Source: Pseudoalteromonas sp. OOF1S-7 (lineage in GTDB: Bacteria > Pseudomonadota > Gammaproteobacteria > Enterobacterales > Alteromonadaceae). Taken from it: 64,000 bases of DNA. The stretch covers positions 310,001-374,000 of the forward strand of contig NZ_JAKRFZ010000003.1 of the NCBI RefSeq assembly GCF_022347765.1. Direction: 5' to 3'. The position numbers and the translations under genes were made by a program. Shown here piece by piece: positions 34,390-42,855 of this stretch (position 1 is its first letter; each line of letters starts with the position of its first letter). The notes beneath the pieces were generated by a model. The model saw nothing but the letters and a program-made list of their open reading frames with translations, made no database searches and had not been told where the DNA came from.

Positions 34390-35346
34390 ATGCTGCGTTT
34401 AACCATCCAACTGTTTCCGCTCTGGGCGATTTTGCTCAGTGCCTTTGCCCTTTATACTCCCGAGCCGTTTGTGGCGCTCAAAGCCAGCATCATTCCTTTG
34501 CTCGCCGTTATTATGCTGACCATGGGATTAACCCTGACCCCGGCGGACTTTCGTCATGTACTAAAGCAACCCAAAGCGGTGCTGATTGGCCTGGTGTTGC
34601 AGTTTAGCGTCATGCCGCTGGTGGCTTTGCTGGTAGCCACCTTGTTGCAGTTTGACGCCGATTTGACCTTAGGCATGGTGCTGGTGGGGTGTGTGGCTGG
34701 CGGCACGGCCAGCAATGTAATGTGTTTTCTGGCCAAAGGCGATGTCGCCTTGTCTATTTCCATGACGGCCATCAGCACCCTTGCTGGCGTGGTACTGACC
34801 CCGTTACTGGTTGAACTGCTGGCCGGGCAGGTGGTGGATATTCCGATCACCGGCATGATGCTGAATCTGTTTAAAATTGTCCTGATCCCGGTGGTACTGG
34901 GTGTGCTGCTGAACCACTTTTTTCGTGCCCCGATACAGCGCCTGGCGCCACTTTTACCTTTGTTTTCAGTCGCGGCCATTGTGTTGATAATTGCCATTGT
35001 GGTGGCACTGAATGCGGCGACCTTACCAACCATAGGGCCAATCGTGGCACTGGCTGTGGTGCTGCATAATACGACGGGGTTAGCACTTGGCTATCTGGTG
35101 GCCAGGCAGTCGGGGTTACCAGAGAAAAGCTGCCGAACAATTGCGCTGGAAGTGGGGCTGCAAAACTCCGGGCTGGCGGTTGCCCTGGCAATGAAGTTCT
35201 TTGCCCCGGCCAGTGCACTGGCCGGCACCTTGTTTTCTGTGTGGCACAATGTCAGCGGCTCTGTGCTGGCCAGCTGGTGGCGTAAAAGCAGCAGCGAAGG
35301 TTCGTCTCAGCCAGCCGCGTCGCCACATGAGGTGCCAGACGCTTAG
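34390..35346 (+). CDS. Bile acid:sodium symporter (BASS) family transporter
   Basis: 318 residues and about nine to ten hydrophobic helices. The family patterns are MLTMGLTLTPADFRHVLKQPKA near helix 2, GCVAGGTASNVMCFLAKGDVALSI with the crossed-helix Na+ site, and EVGLQNSGLAVALA with the second site. Members carry bile acids, pantoate or pyruvate with sodium; the substrate here is unknown. The C-terminal tail is Ser/Pro-rich. Its stop overlaps the stop of the convergent J-domain gene. Confidence 0.88.
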   Translation: MLRLTIQLFPLWAILLSAFALYTPEPFVALKASIIPLLAVIMLTMGLTLTPADFRHVLKQPKAVLIGLVLQFSVMPLVALLVATLLQFDADLTLGMVLVGCVAGGTASNVMCFLAKGDVALSISMTAISTLAGVVLTPLLVELLAGQVVDIPITGMMLNLFKIVLIPVVLGVLLNHFFRAPIQRLAPLLPLFSVAAIVLIIAIVVALNAATLPTIGPIVALAVVLHNTTGLALGYLVARQSGLPEKSCRTIALEVGLQNSGLAVALAMKFFAPASALAGTLFSVWHNVSGSVLASWWRKSSSEGSSQPAASPHEVPDA

Positions 35347-36104
35347 AGTGAAATCATGATCAGGCCCAGCGCACAGAGTATGGTCAGGCCAATAAACAGG
35401 TTGGCGATGTTGCTGGTGTCGCCCACCGGCTCTATGCGTACTTCTGGCTCTGGCATTTCTTTGTGGGTCATATTGTAAAAGTCAGGATGGCCCACCTGCT
35501 GCTCCAGCGCTTGATCTTCTGCCCAGTCAAAGTGCAGGTTCAGAAACACCAGGATCTCAATATCCAGCGGGGTGACTTCCGCGCGCGCTGATTTTTGAAA
35601 ATCCAGTACAGCATGAAATACCCGATGAGATGCCGTGCGGCGGTTTTGCATATCCACACAGGCCGGGTGCTCAATCAGCAGTTGCCAGGCACCTTGCTGG
35701 TTGCGCCGGTAGGCGTTATCCAGCAGCTCTGTCAGTTCTTTTTCGAACGCCTGCATTTGTTGATCACCGTCATCGGGTGCTGATAAGTGTGTCTGCACAG
35801 GCTCACTATGAGGTTGTACAGTTATATCAGGTAAAACTACTGGAGGGTTGCTCTGTGGGGTTACCTGTTCGATGGCCTGAACCGGTGGCTCCTCCTCCGG
35901 ACCAAGCTTTACGCGTTGCTGTGGTTGTTGTTCCAGTTGGGCCAAAGCTTCGTCATAGGCTGCCCTTAGTCGCTGAAACCCTTCGGGATCTTCATCGGGT
36001 TTGCATAGCTTGAGCTTGCTCGTATAAGCACGCTTGATGGTCTTTTTGTCTGCACCGGGCTCAATGCCCAGTACGTCCCAGGGATTGTTTGTCACTTTAT
36101 TCAC
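35343..36104 (-). CDS. J-domain co-chaperone of the HscC system, with HPD changed to KPD
   Basis: 253 residues. The N-terminal J-like domain (NPWDVLGIEPGADKKTIKRAY) has CKPDEDPEGFQRLRAAYDEA where canonical J-domains have His-Pro-Asp. A Gln/Pro-rich linker, a helical region and one C-terminal membrane helix (IANLFIGLTILCALGLIMISL) follow, so it is probably tail-anchored. It overlaps the HscC gene by 8 bases, paralleling the DjlB/DjlC partners of E. coli HscC, which also have degenerate HPD motifs. Confidence 0.82.
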   Translation of the reverse strand: MNKVTNNPWDVLGIEPGADKKTIKRAYTSKLKLCKPDEDPEGFQRLRAAYDEALAQLEQQPQQRVKLGPEEEPPVQAIEQVTPQSNPPVVLPDITVQPHSEPVQTHLSAPDDGDQQMQAFEKELTELLDNAYRRNQQGAWQLLIEHPACVDMQNRRTASHRVFHAVLDFQKSARAEVTPLDIEILVFLNLHFDWAEDQALEQQVGHPDFYNMTHKEMPEPEVRIEPVGDTSNIANLFIGLTILCALGLIMISL

Positions 36105-37788
36105 CTAACTCTTTTAAAAATTGGGTAATGTCCTGATAGGTTTGCTCAATACGTTGGCTGTCCTGGCTTGCGAGTGCCGCTTCCCAGACGCTGATGAGCT
36201 CGGCTACCTGCTCTCGGTACTGAGCACGGCTTTGCTCGTAAATGCGCTCCAGTTTGGCCATCAGCAGGCGGTTATGCTGCTGATCTCTGGGGTGTACTTT
36301 GAGCTTTTGCATTTTCTCTTTCAGCTGGGCTTTTTCTTTGTCTGACAGCATCGAAGAAGACTGTTCAAAGGTCTGGCTGATGGTGTGCTGGGTTTGCTCC
36401 ACCGTAATGTCTACATCCAGCAGGCCGCTGATATCGTAAGTAAAGCGCACGCGCACCATTTTGTCGTCGATGCTGTCGGATTTGGGCAGTGGCACATCGA
36501 TTTCACCCAGCTTAATGTTGTTTTTCACATAGCGGCTTTCACCCTGATAAATGGTCATCAGCAGGCGTTTTTGCGCTTTATGAATAGGATAAAATAGCTC
36601 CTCTTTACTGCACGGCAATACGGTATTGCGCTCAATGATGGGGGTAAAATAGTTGCCAACCTTACCATCGCTGTCGTGCTCATTGTGGGTGCCGGTCCCC
36701 AGGCTAAACGCCGAGACGTCGGTCAGTACCACGTCATCCAGAGCTTCATTTTTGTCTACCAGACCCGCCTGTATGCCGGCGCCCATCGCCACCACCCGAT
36801 CCGGGTCGAGCTGAGTGGTCGGAAAGCATTTGAGTGCTTTGATAAGGCATTGTTTATAGATGTTCATGCGCGATGCACCACCGACCATCACAATGTGATC
36901 AATGTCTGAGGGGCTCAGTCCGGCATCATTAAATGCCCGCTCAATGGGCGTGAGTAAGCGGTTGAGCAGTGGCTGGCAGATCTCGCGCATCTTCTCTTCG
37001 CTCAGCTCATAGCGCAGAGTTTGCTCGGCCAGCTCTATTTCAAAATGCGGTTGTTTTTCGCCGCTTAAGCGGCATTTGCACTCGTCAATCAGTCGGGTCA
37101 GGTTTTGCTGCTGATGCTCATTGAGCTGCTGCGGTTGCAGCTGGTGCTGACGCAGAAAATCCGAGATCAGCAAGCTGGTAAAGTCTTCGCCGCCCAGGTG
37201 GTTGTCGCCTGCCGAAGCTTTGACTTCCATCACCCTGTCGAAGTATTCCAAAATGGTCACATCAAACGTCCCGCCGCCCAAATCCAGGATCAGGTAATGG
37301 GTGTCGTCTTCTTGTGATTGCAGGCCATAGGCCAGCGCCGCCGCGGTGGGTTCGTTGATCAGGCGCAGCACTTCCAATCCGGCCAGCTCTGCGGCCAGTT
37401 TCGTGGCCTTACGCTGATAGTCGTTGAAGTAGGCCGGTACGCTGATCACGGCTTGTGTAACGGGTTGCGCTAGCTGCGCTTCGGCATCCGCTTTAAGCGA
37501 TTTCAGTACCAGGGAGGATAACTCGGCGGCGCTATAGTGTTGCTTACCCAGAGTCACGGTGCGTTGGGTACCCATATAACGTTTAAACAAGGCGGTGGTG
37601 TGTAGTGGATGCGAGATCAGCCGCTCTTTAGCCGCTTTGCCTACTAATACCTCGCCGCTGTTGTCAATCCCAACCACCGACGGGGTCAGAGCGTCGCCCA
37701 GCGAATTGGGAATTAACACACTTTGTTCACCATCCCAGTAACTGATTGCGCTATTGGTTGTGCCTAAGTCGATACCTACCGTGATCAT
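36097..37788 (-). CDS. hscC: HscC, specialised Hsp70-family chaperone
   Basis: 563 residues from ATG 37788 (MITVGIDLGTTNSAISYWDG), supported by AGGAAG upstream; the frame runs 60 codons further but without a fitting start. ATPase motifs: IDLGTTNS, VISVPAYFNDYQRKATKLA, INEPTAAALAYGL, LDLGGGTFDVTI and VGGASRM. The substrate domain is followed by a short lid; the length fits HscC (about 556 in E. coli) rather than DnaK. The J-protein gene overlaps its end. In E. coli HscC affects sigma-70-dependent transcription; the clients here are unknown. Confidence 0.9.
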   Translation of the reverse strand: MITVGIDLGTTNSAISYWDGEQSVLIPNSLGDALTPSVVGIDNSGEVLVGKAAKERLISHPLHTTALFKRYMGTQRTVTLGKQHYSAAELSSLVLKSLKADAEAQLAQPVTQAVISVPAYFNDYQRKATKLAAELAGLEVLRLINEPTAAALAYGLQSQEDDTHYLILDLGGGTFDVTILEYFDRVMEVKASAGDNHLGGEDFTSLLISDFLRQHQLQPQQLNEHQQQNLTRLIDECKCRLSGEKQPHFEIELAEQTLRYELSEEKMREICQPLLNRLLTPIERAFNDAGLSPSDIDHIVMVGGASRMNIYKQCLIKALKCFPTTQLDPDRVVAMGAGIQAGLVDKNEALDDVVLTDVSAFSLGTGTHNEHDSDGKVGNYFTPIIERNTVLPCSKEELFYPIHKAQKRLLMTIYQGESRYVKNNIKLGEIDVPLPKSDSIDDKMVRVRFTYDISGLLDVDITVEQTQHTISQTFEQSSSMLSDKEKAQLKEKMQKLKVHPRDQQHNRLLMAKLERIYEQSRAQYREQVAELISVWEAALASQDSQRIEQTYQDITQFLKELGE

Positions 37789-38025
37789 CACTACTTCCTG
37801 AGTTTGTAAATCCAGCGCATAGTGTATTGGCTTTGGGTAAGTGAGTAAATCACTGCAATAGTTTTTGCGTTTGTTTTCTTTATGAGCGATGGTAGATGAA
37901 AAAATATGCCAGGCGCGCGAGCGTCTAGCCTGTGCACCTGCAAAGTTTAGGTGTATGAATGACGCCATCCTGGCCAGACCATGAATGCGCGTGTTATCCG
38001 TATTTGTATTAGAGGTATTTCAGTT

Positions 38026-38940
38026 ATGTTTCCACAAGCGCCCGGTGCCGTGGTGATGATCCGGCCACACCACTTTTTGCCCAATGAAGAAACCCGCGCC
38101 GACAACAGTTTTCAGTCGCAGGCACAGCAGTTCGATGGCGGGGTTAGCCAGCTGGCCTACGAGCAGGTCACGCGGGCGGCCGAGCAGCTGGAGCAGGCTG
38201 GTGTGCGGGTGCACTTGTTCGAAGACTTAGGCACAGATACACCCGACTCGGTGTTTCCAAACAACTGGTTTTCCACCCATGCGGGTGGGCAAATCGCCAT
38301 CTATCCCATGTATGCGAAAAACCGCCGCCGTGAGCGACGCACAGATATTATTGAGTTGTTAAAGCGCGAGTATCGAGTGCAGGATGTGATTGATTACTCT
38401 GGCCTGGAATATGACAACCTGTTCTTGGAAGGTACCGGCGCTATGGTGCTGGATCATATTGAGCGGGTAGCCTACACCGCCCGCTCAAAACGTACAGATT
38501 CCCACGTGCTGGAGCGGTTCTGTAGCCATTTTAATTTTGAGCCTATGGTGTTCGAGGCGCTCAGTGAGGGTGGCGTGCCGGTCTATCACACCAATGTGCT
38601 GCTGTGTGTGGGCAGTGACTATGCGTTAGGCGGGTTCGATATGATAGTTGACCCGGCGCGGCGCGCAGAAATCAAACACCGCTTGCAGCTGGCTGGTAAA
38701 AAACTAATCGCTTTGAGCGAAGCCCAGATCAACGCTTTTTGCGGTAACGCACTGGAACTGAGCGCAAGTGCAGGGCGGGTGCTGGCGTTGTCGCAAACAG
38801 CGTATGACGCGCTAACGGCTGAGCAAATCGCGGTGCTGGAGTCCTGTGTCACTTTGCTGCCGCTGGAGGTTTCTGCCATTGAGCTGGCGGGGGGCTCGGT
38901 ACGTTGTATGCTGGCGGGTGTTCACTTGTCCCGGCGCTAA
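38026..38940 (+). CDS. ctlX: CtlX-type citrulline/arginine amidohydrolase (amidinotransferase fold)
   Basis: 304 residues from ATG 38026 (AGAGG 10 bases upstream). An N-terminal FNF-like RPHHFLPNEETRADNSFQ, then DSVFPNNWFSTHAGG, GTGAMVLDHIERVAYTARS and YHTNVLLCVGSDYAL are the guanidino-modifying pentein fold. The likely nucleophile is the cysteine in GGSVRCMLAGVHL near the C-terminus. The family is called citrulline utilisation hydrolase CtlX or arginine deiminase-related. It reads toward an amino-acid symporter gene 66 bases on. Confidence 0.85.
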   Translation: MFPQAPGAVVMIRPHHFLPNEETRADNSFQSQAQQFDGGVSQLAYEQVTRAAEQLEQAGVRVHLFEDLGTDTPDSVFPNNWFSTHAGGQIAIYPMYAKNRRRERRTDIIELLKREYRVQDVIDYSGLEYDNLFLEGTGAMVLDHIERVAYTARSKRTDSHVLERFCSHFNFEPMVFEALSEGGVPVYHTNVLLCVGSDYALGGFDMIVDPARRAEIKHRLQLAGKKLIALSEAQINAFCGNALELSASAGRVLALSQTAYDALTAEQIAVLESCVTLLPLEVSAIELAGGSVRCMLAGVHLSRR

Positions 38941-38952
38941 CGCAAGCGGCTG

Positions 38953-38997
38953 AATAAACATAATAAACATAACAACAATAACAACAATAACAACAGG
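38953..38997 (+). repeat. Five 9-bp tandem repeats before the AGCS symporter
   Basis: Units AATAAACAT twice, AACAACAAT twice, then AACAACAGG. The last unit supplies the start of the Shine-Dalgarno region of the symporter gene. The stretch is unstructured and A-rich, of the kind that can enhance ribosome loading or vary by slippage. Confidence 0.7.
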
Positions 38998-39006
38998 CAG
39001 GTGACT

Positions 39007-40428
39007 ATGATGGCATTTATCGTTGACCCGATTAACAATCTTTTGTGGGGGCAGGGTCAGATCCTCATTTACCTGCTGCTGATCGCCGGATGCTGGTTTT
39101 CCTGGCGACTGAAATGGGTGCAGTTTCGTCATTTTGGTCATATGTTCAGTGTGATGAAAGGCAGCATGAGCGGCGACAGCTCGGGGATCAGCTCTTTTGC
39201 CGCATTATGCACCGGCCTGTCAGCGCGAGTCGGCACAGGTAACCTGGCGGGGGTGGCGATGGCCATTTCGCTGGGTGGCAGCGGTGCGGTGTTCTGGATG
39301 TGGGTGATTGCTCTGCTGGGTATGGCAACCGGCTTTGCCGAGAGTGTGCTCGGTCAGCTCTATAAAGTGCGCGATGAACATCGCGAATTTCGCGGCGGCC
39401 CGGCGTATTATATCCGCGCGGGGCTTGGCAAACCTAAACTGGCCGTGGTGTTTGCACTGTGTTTATTCCTCGGTTACGGCTTTAGTTTCAGTGCCATGCA
39501 GGCCAATACCATTGCCGAAGCGCTGAATAATACCTTTGCCATAAATCCGCTCTACACAGGCCTGGTGGTCGCCGTGCTGGCAGGCTCAATAGTGTATGGC
39601 GGCCTGCGCAGTATTGCGCGTTTTGCCGAGCTGATCGTGCCCTTTATGGGCCTGGCGTTTGTGGCAACCGCACTGTTGATTCTGGTTCTCAATATTACCC
39701 AGGTGCCAGCCATGTTGCTGGATATTTTCCAGTCCGCATTTGGCCTCACAGAAGCCGGTGCCGGCGCTTTGGGGGCCGCCATTAAAAATGGCATTCAGCG
39801 CGGTTTGTATTCCAACGAAGCGGGTGCGGGCAGCGTGCCCCATGCGGCAGCCGGCGCAACGCCGGTGCCCAATCACCCGGTGGCGCAGGGTTATGTGCAA
39901 ATGCTGGGAGTTTTTATCGATACCCTGGTGCTGTGCAGTTGTACCGCCGTGGTAGTACTGCTGTCCGGGCTACCAGTCAGCGGTGAAATGGCCGGTATCA
40001 GCCTGACCCAGAATGCCATGCAGGCACATTTTGGTGAAGCGGGCGACTATCTGATAGCCGCCGCCATCACCTTGTTTGCTTTTACCTCTGTGGTTGCCAA
40101 CTACGCGTATGCAGAAAGCAACCTGCACTTATTCAAGCTGGACAACCAAGCCGGACGCCTCGGCTACACGGCTGTTTATCTGGCCATGGTGTTATGGGGC
40201 GCCAGCGCCACCTTGCAGCAAGTCTGGAGCCTGGCCGACATGGCCCTGGGCCTGATGACCCTGGTGAACATCTACGCCATCATCCAACTCACCCCGACAA
40301 TTATGAACCTGACAAAAGACTATCAGCGCCAGCAAAAATCAGCGAAAAAAATCCATTTCGACCCAAGCAAAGTCAACTATCAAGGCTACTTACACAAAGA
40401 TGTTTGGGTGAGCCAAAAAAGAGATTAA
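39007..40428 (+). CDS. Alanine/glycine:sodium symporter (AGCS family)
   Basis: 473 residues; ATG 39007 or 39010 both fit the AGG site. About eleven membrane helices. CTGLSARVGTGNLAGVAMAI is the family signature near the first Na+ site; GFAESVLGQLYKVRDE and GLYSNEAGAGSVPHAAAGA are the other hallmark segments. It imports alanine, glycine or serine with sodium, as expected for a marine bacterium. It follows ctlX on the same strand. Its last codons are part of a palindromic terminator. Confidence 0.92.
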   Translation: MMAFIVDPINNLLWGQGQILIYLLLIAGCWFSWRLKWVQFRHFGHMFSVMKGSMSGDSSGISSFAALCTGLSARVGTGNLAGVAMAISLGGSGAVFWMWVIALLGMATGFAESVLGQLYKVRDEHREFRGGPAYYIRAGLGKPKLAVVFALCLFLGYGFSFSAMQANTIAEALNNTFAINPLYTGLVVAVLAGSIVYGGLRSIARFAELIVPFMGLAFVATALLILVLNITQVPAMLLDIFQSAFGLTEAGAGALGAAIKNGIQRGLYSNEAGAGSVPHAAAGATPVPNHPVAQGYVQMLGVFIDTLVLCSCTAVVVLLSGLPVSGEMAGISLTQNAMQAHFGEAGDYLIAAAITLFAFTSVVANYAYAESNLHLFKLDNQAGRLGYTAVYLAMVLWGASATLQQVWSLADMALGLMTLVNIYAIIQLTPTIMNLTKDYQRQQKSAKKIHFDPSKVNYQGYLHKDVWVSQKRD

Positions 40429-40443
40429 TTATCTCTTTTTTGG
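40413..40443. terminator. Palindromic bidirectional terminator at the AGCS stop
   Basis: CCAAAAAAGAGAT and ATCTCTTTTTTGG form a perfect inverted repeat around TAATT, with T-runs on both strands. The left arm lies in the last codons of the symporter gene. A partial copy (right arm plus loop) recurs at 40605-40633 inside the repeat array. Confidence 0.8.
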
Positions 40444-40986
40444 CGAACGCGAGACATGGACGTCGAGTCGGAGGCCCCCCACAAGGATGTGTGTCCACTC
40501 GTACCATAATAAAGACCGAAGCTACGCTTCGCAGCTTGCTGAACGCTCACCCATGGACGGGTGAGCCGGAAGCCCTCCACAAGGAGGTGTGTCCACTCGT
40601 ACCAGAGATTAAGTATCTCTTTTTTGGCGAACTGTGGTGTAAAGTCAAGCTTTAGCTTGGTCTTTGCGCAAGGTGAAATGAGTCATTTTAGAGATCCAGG
40701 CTCTGATCACTTTGGTCACCGGAAGCCCCCACATGGATGTGTGCCCACTCGTAGCATAATAAAGACCGAAGCAACGCTTCGCAGTTATCGTGTAAAGTCA
40801 AGCTTTAGCTTGGTCTTTGCGCAAGGTGAAATGAGTCATTTTAGAGATCCAGGCTCTGGTCACTTTGGTCACCGGAAGCCCCCCACAAGGATGTGTGCTC
40901 ACTCGTAGCTTAGTCAAGACCGAAGCAACGCTTCGCAGCTATCGTGTAAAGTCAAGCTTTAGCTTGGTCTTTACGCAAGGTGAAAA
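40421..40986. repeat. Composite palindromic repeat array
   Basis: Three modules recur between the convergent AGCS and outer-membrane genes. Module A (GGAAGCCCCCCACAAGGATG and on) starts at 40470, 40568, 40721 and 40874. Module B (hairpin GACCGAAGCAACGCTTCGCAG) starts at 40514, 40764 and 40918. Module C, with the near-palindrome AGTCAAGCTTTAGCTTGGTC, starts at 40637, 40790 and 40944, the last truncated. The unit length is 153-154 bases. The open frames through it are by-products of the repeats. It resembles REP/BIME-type intergenic arrays rather than a CRISPR; the spacing and palindromes are wrong for that. Confidence 0.8.
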
Positions 40987-41114
40987 AGTATTACCGGCAC
41001 TGGGCCGGTATCTCCGTTATACAGCAGTTTAGCCTGGCGTTTGGTTGCAGTAGCCGAGCTTATGCGGCCACGGCCACGCTTTGGAACTACTGTGCAGTGC
41101 GTTTCTCAGTCATA
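40987..41114. other. End of the repeat region, with one GC-rich hairpin
   Basis: TACCGGC (40992-40998) pairs with GCCGGTA (41004-41010). No T-run follows. It could act as the transcription end for the minus-strand outer-membrane gene, whose stop is at 41115. Nothing else seen. Confidence 0.4.
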
Positions 41115-41690
41115 TTAAAACTGATACTCTACTGAAACGGAAGCCACATCCAAATCCGGTTCAATGTTGTTTTCCAGCTCATAGCGCACGTATTCCAGAC
41201 GCAGGTTGACGTTGTCGCTGACATGAAACGCTGCACCAGCACCATATAGCCAGTCGCCTCCTTCGAGCTCAGAGGTTACTCGGCCAATGGCTGGGATGTC
41301 GGTATAGAGTTCAGCATCCCACTCCAGCCAGCCACCTTTGGCGTACACAGAAAAGTATTCATTAACAGGAGCCGATAAGAGGGTAGACAAAGAGACGCCG
41401 TCTATTTCTGCGCTGCTGTCTATGTCACTGGCTTCATCAAAGTTTTCGTATGCCAGTTCAAAGCTCCAGTATGGATTGATTTTCGTACCTACATAGGCTT
41501 TGAGCATGGAGGCATCTTCGTCAAACGACGTGTCATTTTCTCTGTCTTCCCACTGAAAAGAGTATTGGCCATAACCCAGGCCGGTGTAGATCCTGTAGCT
41601 GTCCGGATCGAATGTGGTCTCTGCTTGTGCCATCGTTGCAGTCATACCACACAGTGCAAGTAACGTCGTTGCAATAGAAAAGCGTTTCAT
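41115..41690 (-). CDS. Small outer-membrane beta-barrel protein (OmpA/OmpX-like porin family)
   Basis: 191 residues from ATG 41690 (AAGGAG 6 bases upstream). Signal peptide ending in AQAE, then about eight amphipathic strands: RIYTGLGYGQYSFQW, MLKAYVGTKINPYWSFELAYE, FSVYAKGGWLEWDAELY and the final VSVEYQF, with C-terminal Phe as the Bam signal. It is an eight-stranded OmpA-like barrel without a peptidoglycan-binding domain. It is 66 bases downstream of the BON-domain gene on the same strand, so the two are probably co-transcribed envelope-stress genes. Confidence 0.85.
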   Translation of the reverse strand: MKRFSIATTLLALCGMTATMAQAETTFDPDSYRIYTGLGYGQYSFQWEDRENDTSFDEDASMLKAYVGTKINPYWSFELAYENFDEASDIDSSAEIDGVSLSTLLSAPVNEYFSVYAKGGWLEWDAELYTDIPAIGRVTSELEGGDWLYGAGAAFHVSDNVNLRLEYVRYELENNIEPDLDVASVSVEYQF

Positions 41691-41756
41691 AATTGCTCCT
41701 TCTTTAGTCAATCTGTTTGTTCAATAGCGTTAAAGCGGGTTGATCTGCAAAGACTG

Positions 41757-42320
41757 TTACGCGTCTTTATCCAGCGTCAGGTGAGACTGGACCGATTTTA
41801 CATCGTCGGCATTTTTGGCAATTTGCACAGCAAGCTGGCGCTCGGCGTCGGTATCTACATCCCCTGAGAGGGTCACGACACCGCGCTCGACATCAACGTC
41901 AATATCGGTGCCATCGATGTCAGAGTCAAATAAAAAGCGTGACTTGATCACTGTGGCAATTTTGGCATCGGTAAAGGTGCTGGTTTCTGCCTGGTGTTGG
42001 CTTGACGTCTTATCATCAGACATATCGACAACCGTTAGTTCATTCTCTACGTTTTTAACTCCGTCGATGCCCAGCACCAGCTCTTGAGCAAGTTTTTTGT
42101 CAACGGCATGTTCAACTTCACCGGTCAAAATAACCGTGCCATTTTTCACATCTGTGTTGATGTCGAAGTTGTTTAGCTCACCGTTAAATAACAGGGTGGC
42201 TTCTGCTTTTCCGTCAATCCAGGCATCACTGGCTTCTTTTTCCCAGTTATTGTCAGCGGCAATAGCAGAACTGGCCATTAAAGAGGTGGTTAGCAAAGAG
42301 ATAAACAGTGTCTTTTTCAT
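41757..42320 (-). CDS. Periplasmic BON-domain protein (OsmY-like)
   Basis: 187 residues. Signal peptide (MKKTLFISLLTTSLMASSAIA), then two BON domains: about residues 30-97 (TDVKNGTVILTGEVEHAVDK, GIDGVKNVENELTV) and about 117-185 (VDVERGVVTLSGDVDTDAER, DDVKSVQSHLTL). BON proteins bind phospholipids or membranes and are often induced by osmotic or envelope stress, as is E. coli OsmY. The outer-membrane barrel gene follows it. Confidence 0.9.
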   Translation of the reverse strand: MKKTLFISLLTTSLMASSAIAADNNWEKEASDAWIDGKAEATLLFNGELNNFDINTDVKNGTVILTGEVEHAVDKKLAQELVLGIDGVKNVENELTVVDMSDDKTSSQHQAETSTFTDAKIATVIKSRFLFDSDIDGTDIDVDVERGVVTLSGDVDTDAERQLAVQIAKNADDVKSVQSHLTLDKDA

Positions 42321-42589
42321 ATTTCGACTCCTTAAAAATTAGATTCGATATAGATAGAGCAATATGTTTGCCAATTTTAAGATGTTGATTTTTATGGGTT
42401 ATATTTTTTGGGCTATAAAAGAGTGAAAAATTTTTATGTAAGATATCAATGACTTTGTAATTTTTACTCTCTTCTATAGAAAAAGTCCGAAACTTCAAGG
42501 TTCATCACCAGATACACAGCAACCCACTAAACCACCCGGCTTTTTGCCTCGTACTGTTACAGAGTAAAAACGCAAGATAAGAGTACATA

Positions 42590-42841
42590 ATGCAGTTAAC
42601 GAGTGATGAGCAGTCGAGAGTCATTGAGATGGCCTGGGAAGACAGGACGCCGTTTGAAGCCATTGAGCAGCAATTTGGATTAAACGAATCAGCGCTTGTC
42701 CGACTAATGCGTACTCACCTGAAGCGTGCCTGCTTTCGATTGTGGCGCAAGCGGGTGAGTGGTCGGGCAACCAAGCACGGTAAGTTAAGACCGGCTGAAA
42801 TTTCGAGGGGTTATTGCCCGACACAATATAAGCATCGCTAA
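42590..42841 (+). CDS. TIGR03643/DUF2805-family small protein
   Basis: 83 residues. VIEMAWEDRTPFEAIEQQFG, then ALVRLMRTHLKRACFRLWRK and RVSGRATKHGKL match the TIGR03643 family (DUF2805). It has a helix-turn-helix appearance with a basic C-terminus, so nucleic-acid binding is plausible; function unknown. It is convergent with the cohesin-like gene, 14 bases between the stops. Confidence 0.85.
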   Translation: MQLTSDEQSRVIEMAWEDRTPFEAIEQQFGLNESALVRLMRTHLKRACFRLWRKRVSGRATKHGKLRPAEISRGYCPTQYKHR

Positions 42842-42855
42842 GCAGAGCGCATAAT

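Noticed and set aside
40194..40908. Open frames of 153 and 115 codons after the AGCS gene
   Set aside because: They consist of the end of the symporter in another frame and of translated repeat modules (recurring IIKTEATLRS and SSFSLVFAQGEM peptides). They arise from the array and have no ribosome sites.
40421..40986. CRISPR array
   Set aside because: The repeating unit is about 153 bases, with internal palindromes and nearly identical inter-repeat sequence; no unique spacers and no cas genes.
42253..42498. 81-codon minus-strand frame over the start of the BON gene
   Set aside because: It overlaps the signal peptide of the BON protein in another frame and covers its promoter region.
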